From Fundidesulfovibrio magnetotacticus (GTDB taxonomy: Bacteria; Desulfobacterota; Desulfovibrionia; Desulfovibrionales; Desulfovibrionaceae): a stretch of DNA of 64,000 bases. Shown one piece after another: positions 53,545 to 63,504 of the stretch. Below the pieces are notes generated by a model, which ran no database searches, was not told the DNA's origin, and saw only the letters and a list, made by a program, of their open reading frames with translations. The number at the start of each line of letters is the position of its first letter. Positions within the stretch are counted from its first letter, which is position 1. The translations under genes and the position numbers were made by a program. The stretch is from positions 1-64,000 of the forward strand of contig NZ_BLTE01000004.1 of assembly GCF_013019105.1 (NCBI RefSeq), read 5' to 3'.

Positions 53545-54227
53545 AGGGCCGCCTCCCCGGCCGTCAGCACCCGGGCCGAGAGGGCGGACCCGTCCCAGTC
53601 CAGGCGCACGTAGCCGCCCGAGGCCAGATCGCCCGGGTTGACCACCAGCGTGCGTCCGATGCGGTCCTCCCCGCGCGCCTCGTGGATGTGGCCCGTGAGG
53701 CACACCTGGGGCTGCACCTCCTCGATGAAGGCCCGCACCGCCGGGGAGCCCACGTGCGCGCCGCCGGACAGCCGGTCCGCCGCGGTGCCTTGGGGCGGGT
53801 TGTGGCACACCAGGAGCAGGGCCTCGCGGTCCTTCACCCGGGCGTGGACCTCGCGCAGCCACTGGCCGAGCTGTTCGTCGGGGACCTCGCTGGGCGTGCC
53901 GAAGGGCGTGGGCGCGGACCAGCCCACCCCCATGGCGCACAGCCCCGGGGCCAGGCGGACCACCCGGCCGTGCAGGTTCATGCCCGAGGCCTCCAGCATC
54001 TCCTGGGCCGCCAGGCGGTCCATGTTGCCGATCTGGGCCAGCACGCGGGGATTGAGGCGCGTCACGGCCTCGATCACCCGGGAGGCCTCCTCCCGGCCGC
54101 CCCGGTTGGTCATGTCGCCGGTGACGATCACCGCGTCCGCGCCGGGCAGCTCGGGGATGCGGGCGAGGTTGGCGGTCTGGCCGTGGATGTCGCCGATGCC
54201 GATCCAGTAGGGGTGTTGGTTGGTCAT
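53541..54227 (-). CDS. calcineurin-like metallophosphoesterase
   Basis: A 228-aa YfcE/MJ0936-like phosphoesterase. Metal motifs: IGDIHGQTANLARI (GDxHG), VIVTGDMTNRG (GDxxxxG), IGNMDRLA (a GNxD variant of GNHE), LVCHNPPQG and GHIHEARG. This is a complete two-metal site. The substrate is unknown. Translational coupling with xthA hints at a DNA- or nucleotide-related role without proving it. Confidence 0.88.
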   Translation of the reverse strand: MTNQHPYWIGIGDIHGQTANLARIPELPGADAVIVTGDMTNRGGREEASRVIEAVTRLNPRVLAQIGNMDRLAAQEMLEASGMNLHGRVVRLAPGLCAMGVGWSAPTPFGTPSEVPDEQLGQWLREVHARVKDREALLLVCHNPPQGTAADRLSGGAHVGSPAVRAFIEEVQPQVCLTGHIHEARGEDRIGRTLVVNPGDLASGGYVRLDWDGSALSARVLTAGEAAL

Positions 54228-54271
54228 GCGCGGTCCGTGGTTGGATTGGTTCTTTGCCGACGGGAGCGCCC

Positions 54272-54895
54272 ATGATAGCAGAATGCCCCATGGCCCACAA
54301 CGAAGCTACCGCCCCCCCGCCGGACAAGGCCGCCCTGCGCCGCGCCCTGCTGGCCCGGCGCGACGCCCTCCCCTCCGGGGCCGGAAGCCACGCCGGAGCG
54401 CGGGCCGCCGCGCTGCTGGAGGCCCTGCCCCGCTGGCGCGAGGCCCGCGAGGTGCTGGTGTACCTGGCCTTCCGGGGCGAGGTGGACTGTTCCGGGATCA
54501 TGGAGGCCCTCTGGCGGCGCGGCGCGCGCGTGCTGGCCCCGCGCTGCCGCCCGGGAGAGCGCGGCGTGCTGGACGTGGCCTGCGTCAGCTGCCTCGAGGA
54601 GCTGGCCCCCGGGGCCTACGGCATCCTGGAGCCGGACCCCAACCGCTGCCCCGCCCTGCACGCCTTCGCCCCCGACGCGGCCCTGATCCCCGCCGTGGCC
54701 TACGACCGCCAGGGCGCGCGCCTGGGCTTCGGACAGGGCTACTACGACAGGCTCCTGGCCCGCCCAGCCCTGCGCGACACCTTTCTCGTGGGACTTGCTC
54801 ACCCCTTCCAGGTGCTGGACACGCTCCCCACCGACCCCTGGGACCGCCCCGTCCACGCCGTGGTGACGCCCGAGGAGGTGCTGTTCACGGGGTGA
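54272..54895 (+). CDS. 5-formyltetrahydrofolate cyclo-ligase
   Basis: A 207-aa protein of the MTHFS family, converting 5-formyl-THF to 5,10-methenyl-THF with ATP. Marks: KAALRRALLARRDALPSG, VLVYLAFRGEVDCSGIMEAL and the ATP/Mg loop RLGFGQGYYDRLLARP. GGGAG lies before the ATG at 54272, which I prefer to an upstream TTG at 54254 and a downstream ATG. It is divergent from the metallophosphoesterase gene. Confidence 0.93.
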   Translation: MIAECPMAHNEATAPPPDKAALRRALLARRDALPSGAGSHAGARAAALLEALPRWREAREVLVYLAFRGEVDCSGIMEALWRRGARVLAPRCRPGERGVLDVACVSCLEELAPGAYGILEPDPNRCPALHAFAPDAALIPAVAYDRQGARLGFGQGYYDRLLARPALRDTFLVGLAHPFQVLDTLPTDPWDRPVHAVVTPEEVLFTG

Positions 54896-54977
54896 ATGCC
54901 TCCGGCGGCCAGAGAGGGCGCTGCCCTCTCTGGATTTATATGGACCCGCCCCGGAGGGAGAGCCTCCCCCCGGACCG
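54896..54977 (+). repeat. interspersed GC-rich repeat, copy C
   Basis: The block starts ATGCCTCCGGCGGCCAGAGA immediately at the stop of the cyclo-ligase gene, has a GAGAGGGCGCTGCCCTCTC hairpin and ends GGGAGAGCCTCCCCCCGG. It shares motif order with 24803-24882, 30 kb away, and the edge with 25294-25330. Confidence 0.65.
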
Positions 54978-55040
54978 CTTCCGAAGGGAACGGCAACCGG
55001 CACGACAACTTCAGACGCACGCGAAACCAGAGGTCGATCC

Positions 55041-55769
55041 ATGTCCGTCACGTTCATTCCCTTCGCCTTTCCCGGCATCCCCGGCGTACGCGCCGTCTTT
55101 ACCACCGCCGCCACCGGCCCGGACCGGGGCAACATCTCCCGCAACGTCCCCCACGACCCGGACGCCGTGCGCGCCAATCGGACGGGGCTGATGGAAAGGC
55201 TGGGCTTCGCCCACTGGTGCTCGCTCAAGCAGGTGCACGGCACGGACATGGCCTTCGACCCGGACCCCGTGGGGCCGGGGGACGGCTCGGTCATCGTGGC
55301 CGACGGCAGCGCCACCGACAGCCCCGGCAAGGCCCTGGTGATCAAGACAGCCGACTGCCAGCCCATCCTGCTGGCCCACAAGGACGGCCGCCACGTGGCC
55401 GCGCTCCACGTGGGCTGGCGCGGCAACGTGCTGGAGTTCCCGCAAAAGGGCGTGCGGGCCTTCTGCGAGCGCTACGGCCTGGACCCCGCCGAGCTCTCGG
55501 CTGTGCGCGGCCCGAGCCTGGGGCCTGCCATGAGCGAGTTCAAGAACTTCGAGATGGAATTCGGCGAGCGCTTCCGCGACTTCTTCGACCCCGCCACGAA
55601 CACGGTGAACCTCTGGCGGCTCACCGTGGCCCAACTGCTGGAGGCGGGCCTGAAGCGCGAACGCATCTACGGCCTGGACCTGTGCACCCACAGCCTGGCG
55701 GAGTTCCATTCGTACCGGCGGGACAAGGCGGCGTCGGGCAGGCAGGCGAGCCTGGTGTGGATCGGGTGA
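55041..55769 (+). CDS. pgeF: YfiH/laccase-domain (Cu-oxidase_4) protein
   Basis: A 242-aa protein of the YfiH family, now linked to editing of peptidoglycan (PgeF) or purine nucleoside phosphorylase activity. The three metal ligands appear in KQVHGTD (His), TADCQPILL (Cys) and ALHVGWRGNV (His). CTHSLAEFHSYRRDKAASGR is the conserved C-terminal RRD motif. The length is typical. It lies alone after the REP-like repeat. Confidence 0.92.
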   Translation: MSVTFIPFAFPGIPGVRAVFTTAATGPDRGNISRNVPHDPDAVRANRTGLMERLGFAHWCSLKQVHGTDMAFDPDPVGPGDGSVIVADGSATDSPGKALVIKTADCQPILLAHKDGRHVAALHVGWRGNVLEFPQKGVRAFCERYGLDPAELSAVRGPSLGPAMSEFKNFEMEFGERFRDFFDPATNTVNLWRLTVAQLLEAGLKRERIYGLDLCTHSLAEFHSYRRDKAASGRQASLVWIG

Positions 55770-55790
55770 GAGGGCGGGCACACGACAGTC

Positions 55791-56918
55791 TCACCTCCCC
55801 AGCTCCCTCTCGATGCTGGCTGCCTGTTCCGTCTTGCCCAGGGCCTTGAAGCAGGCCGCGAGGCCCCGGTAGAGGTCTGCGCGGGCGGCGGGGTCGCCGC
55901 CGAACTCCAGGAACGCCGCGCGCAGCGTGGCCAGGGCCTGGCGTTCGTCGCCCAGCAGGGCGTGCAGGCGCGCCTCGGCCTGGCTGAGCGCCGGGTCGCT
56001 GCGGTAGCGCCTGGCCTTGCGGCACGCCTTCAGGGCCTCGCCGGCCCGTGAGGCCGCCACCAGCCGCGTCACGCGCTCCAGCCACGTGTCGAGGGTCGTG
56101 GATGCGTCCGCCAGCGTCAGGTGCGCCAGCACCTCCAGGGGCTTGCCCCGCAGACGCTCCAGGGCGCGCGCCGGGCGCTGGATCGCGTCGTCGGGCGTGC
56201 CCTCCTGCCGGGCCTGCCGGAAGAATTCCTCCAGCGAATAGCCCTCGCGCCCCTCCACGGGCGTGGCGAAGCCCCGCTCCATCTTGGCGCAGAAGTCCTG
56301 CTGCGATTGGAAGTAGTAGTGGTTCACCTGGAGAATCTCCGCAGTGTGGTAGGAGAAGGGGCCGTCCACGGGGATGCCGTGCTCGTTCACGCAGCAGCGA
56401 CCCGGCGCGTAGCCGAAATGGTGCGGCGAGCGCGGATGCGTGACCTGGGACGTGTCCACGATGGACTTCACCGTCTCGCTGCGATGCAGGGCCCGCCGGT
56501 AGGCGCTGGGGACGCTCTCGCGTGGCCGCGACAGGTGGCCGTCGGAGCCGAACATCACCCAGTGGGCGGCCAGACCAGCGCGGTCTTCGTAGTCCTGGAG
56601 GAGGTCGCGCACGTCGTCGACGCGCTTGGGCACGAGGTATTCGTCCACGTCCAGGAAGGCCGTCCAGCGGGCCTGGCCCGCGAACTGCTTGAGGTAGCTG
56701 AAATAGGCGCTCAGCTGCTGGTTCTTCGCCGCCGGGAAGGGGATCACCCGGACCAGGCCGTGTTCCACATGGCCGCGCAACAGGCGCTCCACGGGCACGG
56801 CGCTGTTGTTGTCGAACACGGTGACGCGCTCGAAGCCCACGCAGAGGTGGTAGTCCACCCAGTCGGCCAGGGTGTGCTCCTCGTCCTTGGCGATGGCGCA
56901 GATCTCGGCGTAGCGCAT
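55791..56918 (-). CDS. GT92-like glycosyltransferase with helical C-terminus
   Basis: A 375-aa protein. Residues 1-230 look like a GT-A transferase of the GT92/DUF23 type: YAEICAIAKDEEHTLADWVD, HLCVGFERVTVFDNNSAVP, the DxD site FLDVDEYLVPKR and HHFGYAPGRCCVNEHGIPVD. The last 110 residues are TPR-like helices (LSQAEARLHALLGDERQALA). It probably adds sugars to a surface glycan. Start ATG at 56918. Confidence 0.85.
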   Translation of the reverse strand: MRYAEICAIAKDEEHTLADWVDYHLCVGFERVTVFDNNSAVPVERLLRGHVEHGLVRVIPFPAAKNQQLSAYFSYLKQFAGQARWTAFLDVDEYLVPKRVDDVRDLLQDYEDRAGLAAHWVMFGSDGHLSRPRESVPSAYRRALHRSETVKSIVDTSQVTHPRSPHHFGYAPGRCCVNEHGIPVDGPFSYHTAEILQVNHYYFQSQQDFCAKMERGFATPVEGREGYSLEEFFRQARQEGTPDDAIQRPARALERLRGKPLEVLAHLTLADASTTLDTWLERVTRLVAASRAGEALKACRKARRYRSDPALSQAEARLHALLGDERQALATLRAAFLEFGGDPAARADLYRGLAACFKALGKTEQAASIERELGR

Positions 56919-56938
56919 GGCGTGCTCCGTTCGTTGGT

Positions 56939-57709
56939 CTAGGCCAGGTGTGCCAGGAAGCGTTCCAGGCCGCCGATCTCCACCGCGCGGCTCGCCTGCT
57001 GCCAGGCGGGGGCCAGCACGGCCTCGCGCCGGGCCGCGTCCAGGATGCCCCGGGTCAGGCCCGCGTAGTCCGCGTTTGCGCCCAGGTAGGCGCTGCCCTG
57101 GCCCGTGGCGGCGGGCAGGGTGAGGCCCAGGAAGGCCCCCTGCAGCAGGAGCGTGTCCTTTTCGCCCATGCCCGCCGTTGCGGCGTCCCAGGCGCGCTTC
57201 ACCGAGGCCGGGGCGTCCGGCGGAGGGAAGCGCCAGGTTTTGGCCTTGCCGACGGACTGGAAGCCGTCGCGGTCGATGTCGCGGGTCTGGTCCGGGGCGT
57301 AGAGCAGGTTGAGCGCCCCTTCCTTGTCCAGGCCTGTGGGGTCGATGGGGTCGGCCAGGCAGTGGATGTGTTGTACAGCGGCCAGTTCCGCCTTGGTGAG
57401 CCCTTGCAGGAAGGCCTGGGGATCGTCGTAGCCGCCCTGCGCCGCGGCCTTCCCCAGCACGCGTCGGTAGGTGTCGGCGCTGGCTTCCACGTCGCGACGG
57501 TGGTCCTCGCTGATGCCCCGGGTCAGGTAGGAGCGCTGCCAGCGCTCGAACTCGGCGATGCGTTCCGATGCCCCGGAGGCGGCAGGGTTTTCCCCGGCCC
57601 CGGCCAGTGCCTGGGCGAAGGACGCGCCGTCCGAAACGGAACGCTGCTGGCAATATCCTGAAATAATGGATGAAGATTCCTGCGTGGCGGCGGCGCTTAC
57701 GGACGGCAT
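56939..57709 (-). CDS. hypothetical protein, 256 aa
   Basis: Unrecognised soluble protein. A Ser/Ala-rich N-terminus (first 45 residues) precedes a helical body with LTRGISEDHRRDVEASADTY, TKAELAAVQHIHCLADPIDP and an RDIDRDGFQSVGKAKTWRFP segment. The body ends with leucine-rich helices. There is no signal peptide or membrane helix. It lies 20 bp upstream of the glycosyltransferase on the same strand and may be co-transcribed. Substrate-like or flagellum-associated roles are possible but unsupported. Confidence 0.7.
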   Translation of the reverse strand: MPSVSAAATQESSSIISGYCQQRSVSDGASFAQALAGAGENPAASGASERIAEFERWQRSYLTRGISEDHRRDVEASADTYRRVLGKAAAQGGYDDPQAFLQGLTKAELAAVQHIHCLADPIDPTGLDKEGALNLLYAPDQTRDIDRDGFQSVGKAKTWRFPPPDAPASVKRAWDAATAGMGEKDTLLLQGAFLGLTLPAATGQGSAYLGANADYAGLTRGILDAARREAVLAPAWQQASRAVEIGGLERFLAHLA

Positions 57710-57859
57710 GGAGACCTCTCGGCTACGGGTGCGAAATGATCATACGGGTGCACCTTCCATGCCCGGAAAATACGTCCGTTTCCGGTGGATCGGGCCGGTG
57801 CTGGCGCTTCCGTCACAAGACCCCTTGTCCGCCGGGTCGATCTGGAGCATAGAGAGCCG

Positions 57860-58333
57860 ATGAACACCCTGCGCGCCCTGCTCACCGCGTCCCTGCTCTT
57901 CTGCGCCCTCCCTGCCTCGGCCCAGGTGACCACCCTGGCCCAGCAGGAGGCCGTCTGGAACCAGCTGATCCAGGCTACCGGGAGCGATCCCGCCCAAATC
58001 GCCTCCAAGGCCCTGGACTTCGTGCCCCAGTACGGCAACTGGTGCGGCACCCAGACCACGGCGGCCTCGGCCGTGCCCATCGACTGCGTGGACCAGGCCT
58101 GCAAGGAGCACGATCTTTCCGTGGCCTATTCCTCCGCCAAGGCCACCCAGGCCCAGATCGTCCAGGCCGACCGGGCCTTCATCGGCGCGCTGACCTTCTC
58201 CCAGGCCTCCACACCCTACGGCGAGCTCTACCGGACCCTGGCCGTGGACCTCTTCGAGTGGAAAACCACCTTCGAACAGGCCAACAACGTGAGCCTCGTG
58301 GTCAACTGCACGGACTGCAAAACGCTCCCGTAA
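57860..58333 (+). CDS. secreted phospholipase A2-like protein
   Basis: A 157-aa exported protein: signal peptide MNTLRALLTASLLFCALPAS with AQ after the cleavage site. The core has YGNWCGTQTT (Ca-loop-like YGxxCG) and PIDCVDQACKEHDLSVAYSS, the D..C..HD helix with the catalytic His-Asp pair of secreted PLA2 folds. Four further cysteines, including NCTDCK at the C-terminus, suggest disulfides. I infer hydrolysis of phospholipids outside the cytoplasm; the resemblance is by motif, and such proteins are uncommon in bacteria. Confidence 0.65.
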   Translation: MNTLRALLTASLLFCALPASAQVTTLAQQEAVWNQLIQATGSDPAQIASKALDFVPQYGNWCGTQTTAASAVPIDCVDQACKEHDLSVAYSSAKATQAQIVQADRAFIGALTFSQASTPYGELYRTLAVDLFEWKTTFEQANNVSLVVNCTDCKTLP

Positions 58334-58405
58334 CCAGAGTTTCGCTTGCCAGGGGGGCATCGGGGCCTTATGGAGGGGGGCCACAAAATCCGGGGGACCC
58401 CTTCA

Positions 58406-60244
<1,839 letters not shown>

Positions 60245-60280
60245 TTTCCCGGCCGCGAGGCGGCATACGGAAGAAAGCGG

Positions 60281-60316
60281 ACGGCCCGCGCCCCTTTGGG
60301 GGCGAGGGCCGTTTCT
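60281..60316 (+). terminator. intrinsic terminator after typA
   Basis: ACGGCCC and GGGCCGT, with inner CGCCCC/GGGGCG, form a long GC-rich stem with a small loop, followed by TTTC. It starts 37 bp after the typA stop. Confidence 0.75.
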
Positions 60317-60362
60317 GCGTAAGGGAGTGCAGGTATGCGGCCTGGATGGGGAATCTCTCCGC

Positions 60363-61154
60363 CTAGCGTCGCAGCAGCAGGTAGACCGCGCTGGTCGTCA
60401 GGTCCTCCAGGCTGTGGACGCACAGAAGCTGAGGGGGCGGGACCAGCTCGGCGGGGGCTTTCGAGGCCAGCACACGCACCGGTGTCAGTCCCGAGTCCCG
60501 GACGTGGTGGAGGAGCTGGCGCACGGTGACCCGGTTGAGGTTCAGGAACTGCTCCACCAGGTGTTTCTTGTAGGCCGCGAATTCGTTCAGGGAGTAGAGC
60601 AGGTCGCCGGTGTCGGGGGCGGCCGCGTGCTCGGGGGTGGCCTCGGCCAGGGCTGTGAAGGCGGCGGTGCTCATGAGCAGGTGTCCCCAGGGGATATCCG
60701 TGAGACGTTGCAGGTGGGACCCGTAGGGGGAGTGATAGAGCGGTTCGATCTGGATGAGGCAGAGTCCGCCGGGGCGCAGGGCCGCGCGCAGGGCCTCCAG
60801 TGCGGCCGGAATGTCGGCCAGGTGCTCGAAGACGGACCAGCTGTAGGCGGCGTCGAAGGCGCCCGGGGCAAAGGGCAGCCGACAGGAGCGATCGATCTGG
60901 ACGAAGGCCAGGTTGGACGGCTGCGCGGCATGGCCCAGGTTGGCGGCCAGATGCAAGGGCAGATGGTTGAAGGACGCGGTGGTGTCCGCGCCGACCACGA
61001 ATCCCAGTCCGAGCGCCGCCGCGCCGGCGGCGGTGGTGCCGTCGCCGCAGCCGAAGTCGAGAAGCCTTGCGCCGGCCAAGGGCATGAGCGTGGAGAGCAT
61101 GCCGTGGATGGTCCGTGCGGCGTGGCTGTAGTGGCTCTCGAACCAGGGATCCAT
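60363..61154 (-). CDS. SAM-dependent methyltransferase
   Basis: A 263-aa class I methyltransferase: motif I ARLLDFGCGDGTTAAGAAAL, SAM-binding VVGADTTAS, FDAAYSWSVFEHLADIPAAL (motif IV region) and LRPGGLCLIQIEPLYHSPYG. The C-terminal third is variable. Substrate unknown; the FEHL and IEPLYHSPYG wording resembles enzymes of surface glycan or small-molecule methylation. Confidence 0.85.
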   Translation of the reverse strand: MDPWFESHYSHAARTIHGMLSTLMPLAGARLLDFGCGDGTTAAGAAALGLGFVVGADTTASFNHLPLHLAANLGHAAQPSNLAFVQIDRSCRLPFAPGAFDAAYSWSVFEHLADIPAALEALRAALRPGGLCLIQIEPLYHSPYGSHLQRLTDIPWGHLLMSTAAFTALAEATPEHAAAPDTGDLLYSLNEFAAYKKHLVEQFLNLNRVTVRQLLHHVRDSGLTPVRVLASKAPAELVPPPQLLCVHSLEDLTTSAVYLLLRR

Positions 61155-61242
61155 GGGGCGCGCTTTCCTCAGGGAAGACGGCGGGACGTCTTCAGAAGGG
61201 CCTGTGTGGAAACGTTTCGCACGCCGGATGGCCTTGGCGGCC

Positions 61243-63504
61243 TCAGGGGCGGCGCTCCACCGGCAGCTTCACGGTGAAGATCGTGCCGATGCCGGGCTCG
61301 GAGTCCACGTGGATCTCGCCGCCGTGCTGGCGGGTGACGATGAAGAAGGAGACCGAAAGGCCAAGGCCCGTGCCCACGCCCGGGTCCTTGGTGGTGTAGA
61401 AGGGCTCGAACACGCGGCGGCGCACGTCCTCGGGCATGCCGGGGCCGTTGTCGGCGATGTCCACGCGCACCATGCCGTCCTCGGCCCGGGCGCTCACCTC
61501 GATGCGCGGGGGGCGCTCCTTGCGCGTCTGCTGCAGGGCCTGGGCCGCGTTGCGCAGGATGTTCATGAACACCTGCTGCACCTGGGTGGCGTGGCAGGGC
61601 ACGGGGGGCAGGTCCGGCGCGTAGCTTCTCACGACCTCGATACGCCGGAAATCGTAGTTCTTTTTCAGGTCGTAGTCCGTGCCGCAGAGTTCCACGGCCT
61701 TGTCCAGCAGCTGGGACAGGTCTTCCGGAGTCCTGCCCGAGTCTCCCTTGCGGCTGAACTCCAGCATGCTCGTCACGATGCCCGCCGCGCGCATGGCCGA
61801 TGCCCGCACCTCTGCCAGGAAGTGGGGCACTTCGCGCTTTTCCAGGTAGGCCTCCAGGGCTTCGAAGTTCACGCCCGCCTCGCGGGCGGCGTCAAGGTTG
61901 GCCTGGGAGCAAACACAGAGCCTGCGCTGCACCACCTGGGCCGCCTGGAGGATGCCCCCCAGGGGGTTGTTGATCTCGTGGGCCATGCCGGCGGCCAGGC
62001 CGCCCAGGCTCATCATCTTTTCGGTCTGGATCATCACCTCCTGCATGCGGCGGCGTTCCGCCACGTCGCGGGCGAAGCCCAGCACATAGGGTTTGCCTTC
62101 GGTTTCGAAGCAGCTCACGTGCACGTCCACGGGGAAGGTGGAGCCGTCCTTGCGGCGGTGGATCGTCTCGAATTCAGCGTGGCGCAGGGTGAGCAGTTCC
62201 CGGGCGAAGCTGGCGAAGGATTCCGCCGAGGCCTTGGCGTCCACGTCGGCCACGCGCATGGCGAGCAGTTCCTCGCGGGAGTAGCCGGTCTGGGCGGAGG
62301 CCTCGGGGTTCACGTCCACGAGGCGTCCTTCGGTGTCCGCCAGATAGATGGCGTCGCGGGCGTGTTCCACCAGGAGGCGGTAGCGGTTCTCGCTTTCGCG
62401 CAGGGCCTCTTCGGCGCGGGCGCGCTCGAGCACCTGGCGTTCCAGGTCGGCCTTGGTGTCCAGGAGGCGTCCGGTCATCACGTTGAAGGCCTCGGCCACC
62501 GCGCGTGTTTCGCGGAAGCGGCCGCCGGCGGCGCGTGCGGTGAGGTCGCCGGCATGGATGGAGGCCGCGGTGCGCGTCAGGTCGTTCACGGGGCTCAGGA
62601 GGTGGCGGCGGGCCAGCCAGGCCAGGAGCGCGGCGGCGGCCAGGGCGGCGACGAACACCTGGGCGGTGACGACGAGGTTGCGATAGAAGGGCTTGAGGGC
62701 GTGGGCGGCGTCCTCTTCGGCCACGGCGGCGAGCACCTGGTCTCCGATGCGCACGGGGCTCGATGCGGCCACGCAAGGCATGGCCGCGGAGCCCTTCTGC
62801 ACCCCGGGGCCGACCTGGGGCAGGAACACCTCGCCCGCCAGCACCTGGGAGAAGTCCGGGCTGGCCAGGATGCGTCCCCCGGTGGTGGTGATCAGGGCGG
62901 TCTGGTGGGGCAGGTCCGAGAGGGCGAGCACCAGGTCGCGCAGGACCTTGAGGCGCAACGTGGTCATGATCACGGCCCGCACCCCCCCGGAGCGCGGCTC
63001 GGGCACGGGCACGGCCATGGGCAGGAGGGGCTCGCCCACGTCGGGGTCGATGATCACCTCGCCGAAGGCGGGCATGCCGGTCTCCATGGCGGTGCGGAAG
63101 GTGGCCGAGGTTTCGGGCCTGGCGCTGGCGTGGTCCAGGGCCTTGAAGGCCGAGACGGCGGCCAGTGCGGCGCCGTCCGGGCCCATCACGCGCAGTTCGC
63201 GCAGCATGGGCATGCCGGTGGCGATCTCCAGGAGCATGGCCCGGCGGATGCGCGATTCCTGGGCGTAGAAGTCCTTGGCGCGCAGGGCGGCGAGGATTTC
63301 CCGGGCCGAGCCTCCCAGGAGCTCGCCGGTGCGCAGGGCCAGGTTGTCTGCGCGCTGGTGGTTGTAGCGGTACACGTCCTCCAGGCGGGTTTCGTAGCCC
63401 GCGAAGGTGATCAACCCCGCCAGCAACAGGATGGGCGCGGCGGCCAGGGCCAGGAAACTCCAGGACAGGGCGCGGCTCAGACGCGGCGGGGCCATGGCGC
63501 TCAT
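61243..63504 (-). CDS. membrane sensor histidine kinase (Cache-HAMP-PAS)
   Basis: A 753-aa kinase. A first membrane helix (WSFLALAAAPILLLAGLITF) and a second near residue 285 flank a periplasmic double-Cache sensor. HAMP (about 300-355, RRHLLSPVNDLTRTAASIHA), PAS (about 370-490, YRLLVEHARDAIYLADTEGR), HisKA (GLAAGMAHEINNPLGGILQA) and HATPase (NILRNAAQAL, DNGPGMPEDV, GTGLGLSVSFFIV) follow. Its start overlaps the end of the substrate-binding protein gene upstream (ATGA), so the binding protein may feed signals to the kinase. Confidence 0.92.
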   Translation of the reverse strand: MSAMAPPRLSRALSWSFLALAAAPILLLAGLITFAGYETRLEDVYRYNHQRADNLALRTGELLGGSAREILAALRAKDFYAQESRIRRAMLLEIATGMPMLRELRVMGPDGAALAAVSAFKALDHASARPETSATFRTAMETGMPAFGEVIIDPDVGEPLLPMAVPVPEPRSGGVRAVIMTTLRLKVLRDLVLALSDLPHQTALITTTGGRILASPDFSQVLAGEVFLPQVGPGVQKGSAAMPCVAASSPVRIGDQVLAAVAEEDAAHALKPFYRNLVVTAQVFVAALAAAALLAWLARRHLLSPVNDLTRTAASIHAGDLTARAAGGRFRETRAVAEAFNVMTGRLLDTKADLERQVLERARAEEALRESENRYRLLVEHARDAIYLADTEGRLVDVNPEASAQTGYSREELLAMRVADVDAKASAESFASFARELLTLRHAEFETIHRRKDGSTFPVDVHVSCFETEGKPYVLGFARDVAERRRMQEVMIQTEKMMSLGGLAAGMAHEINNPLGGILQAAQVVQRRLCVCSQANLDAAREAGVNFEALEAYLEKREVPHFLAEVRASAMRAAGIVTSMLEFSRKGDSGRTPEDLSQLLDKAVELCGTDYDLKKNYDFRRIEVVRSYAPDLPPVPCHATQVQQVFMNILRNAAQALQQTRKERPPRIEVSARAEDGMVRVDIADNGPGMPEDVRRRVFEPFYTTKDPGVGTGLGLSVSFFIVTRQHGGEIHVDSEPGIGTIFTVKLPVERRP

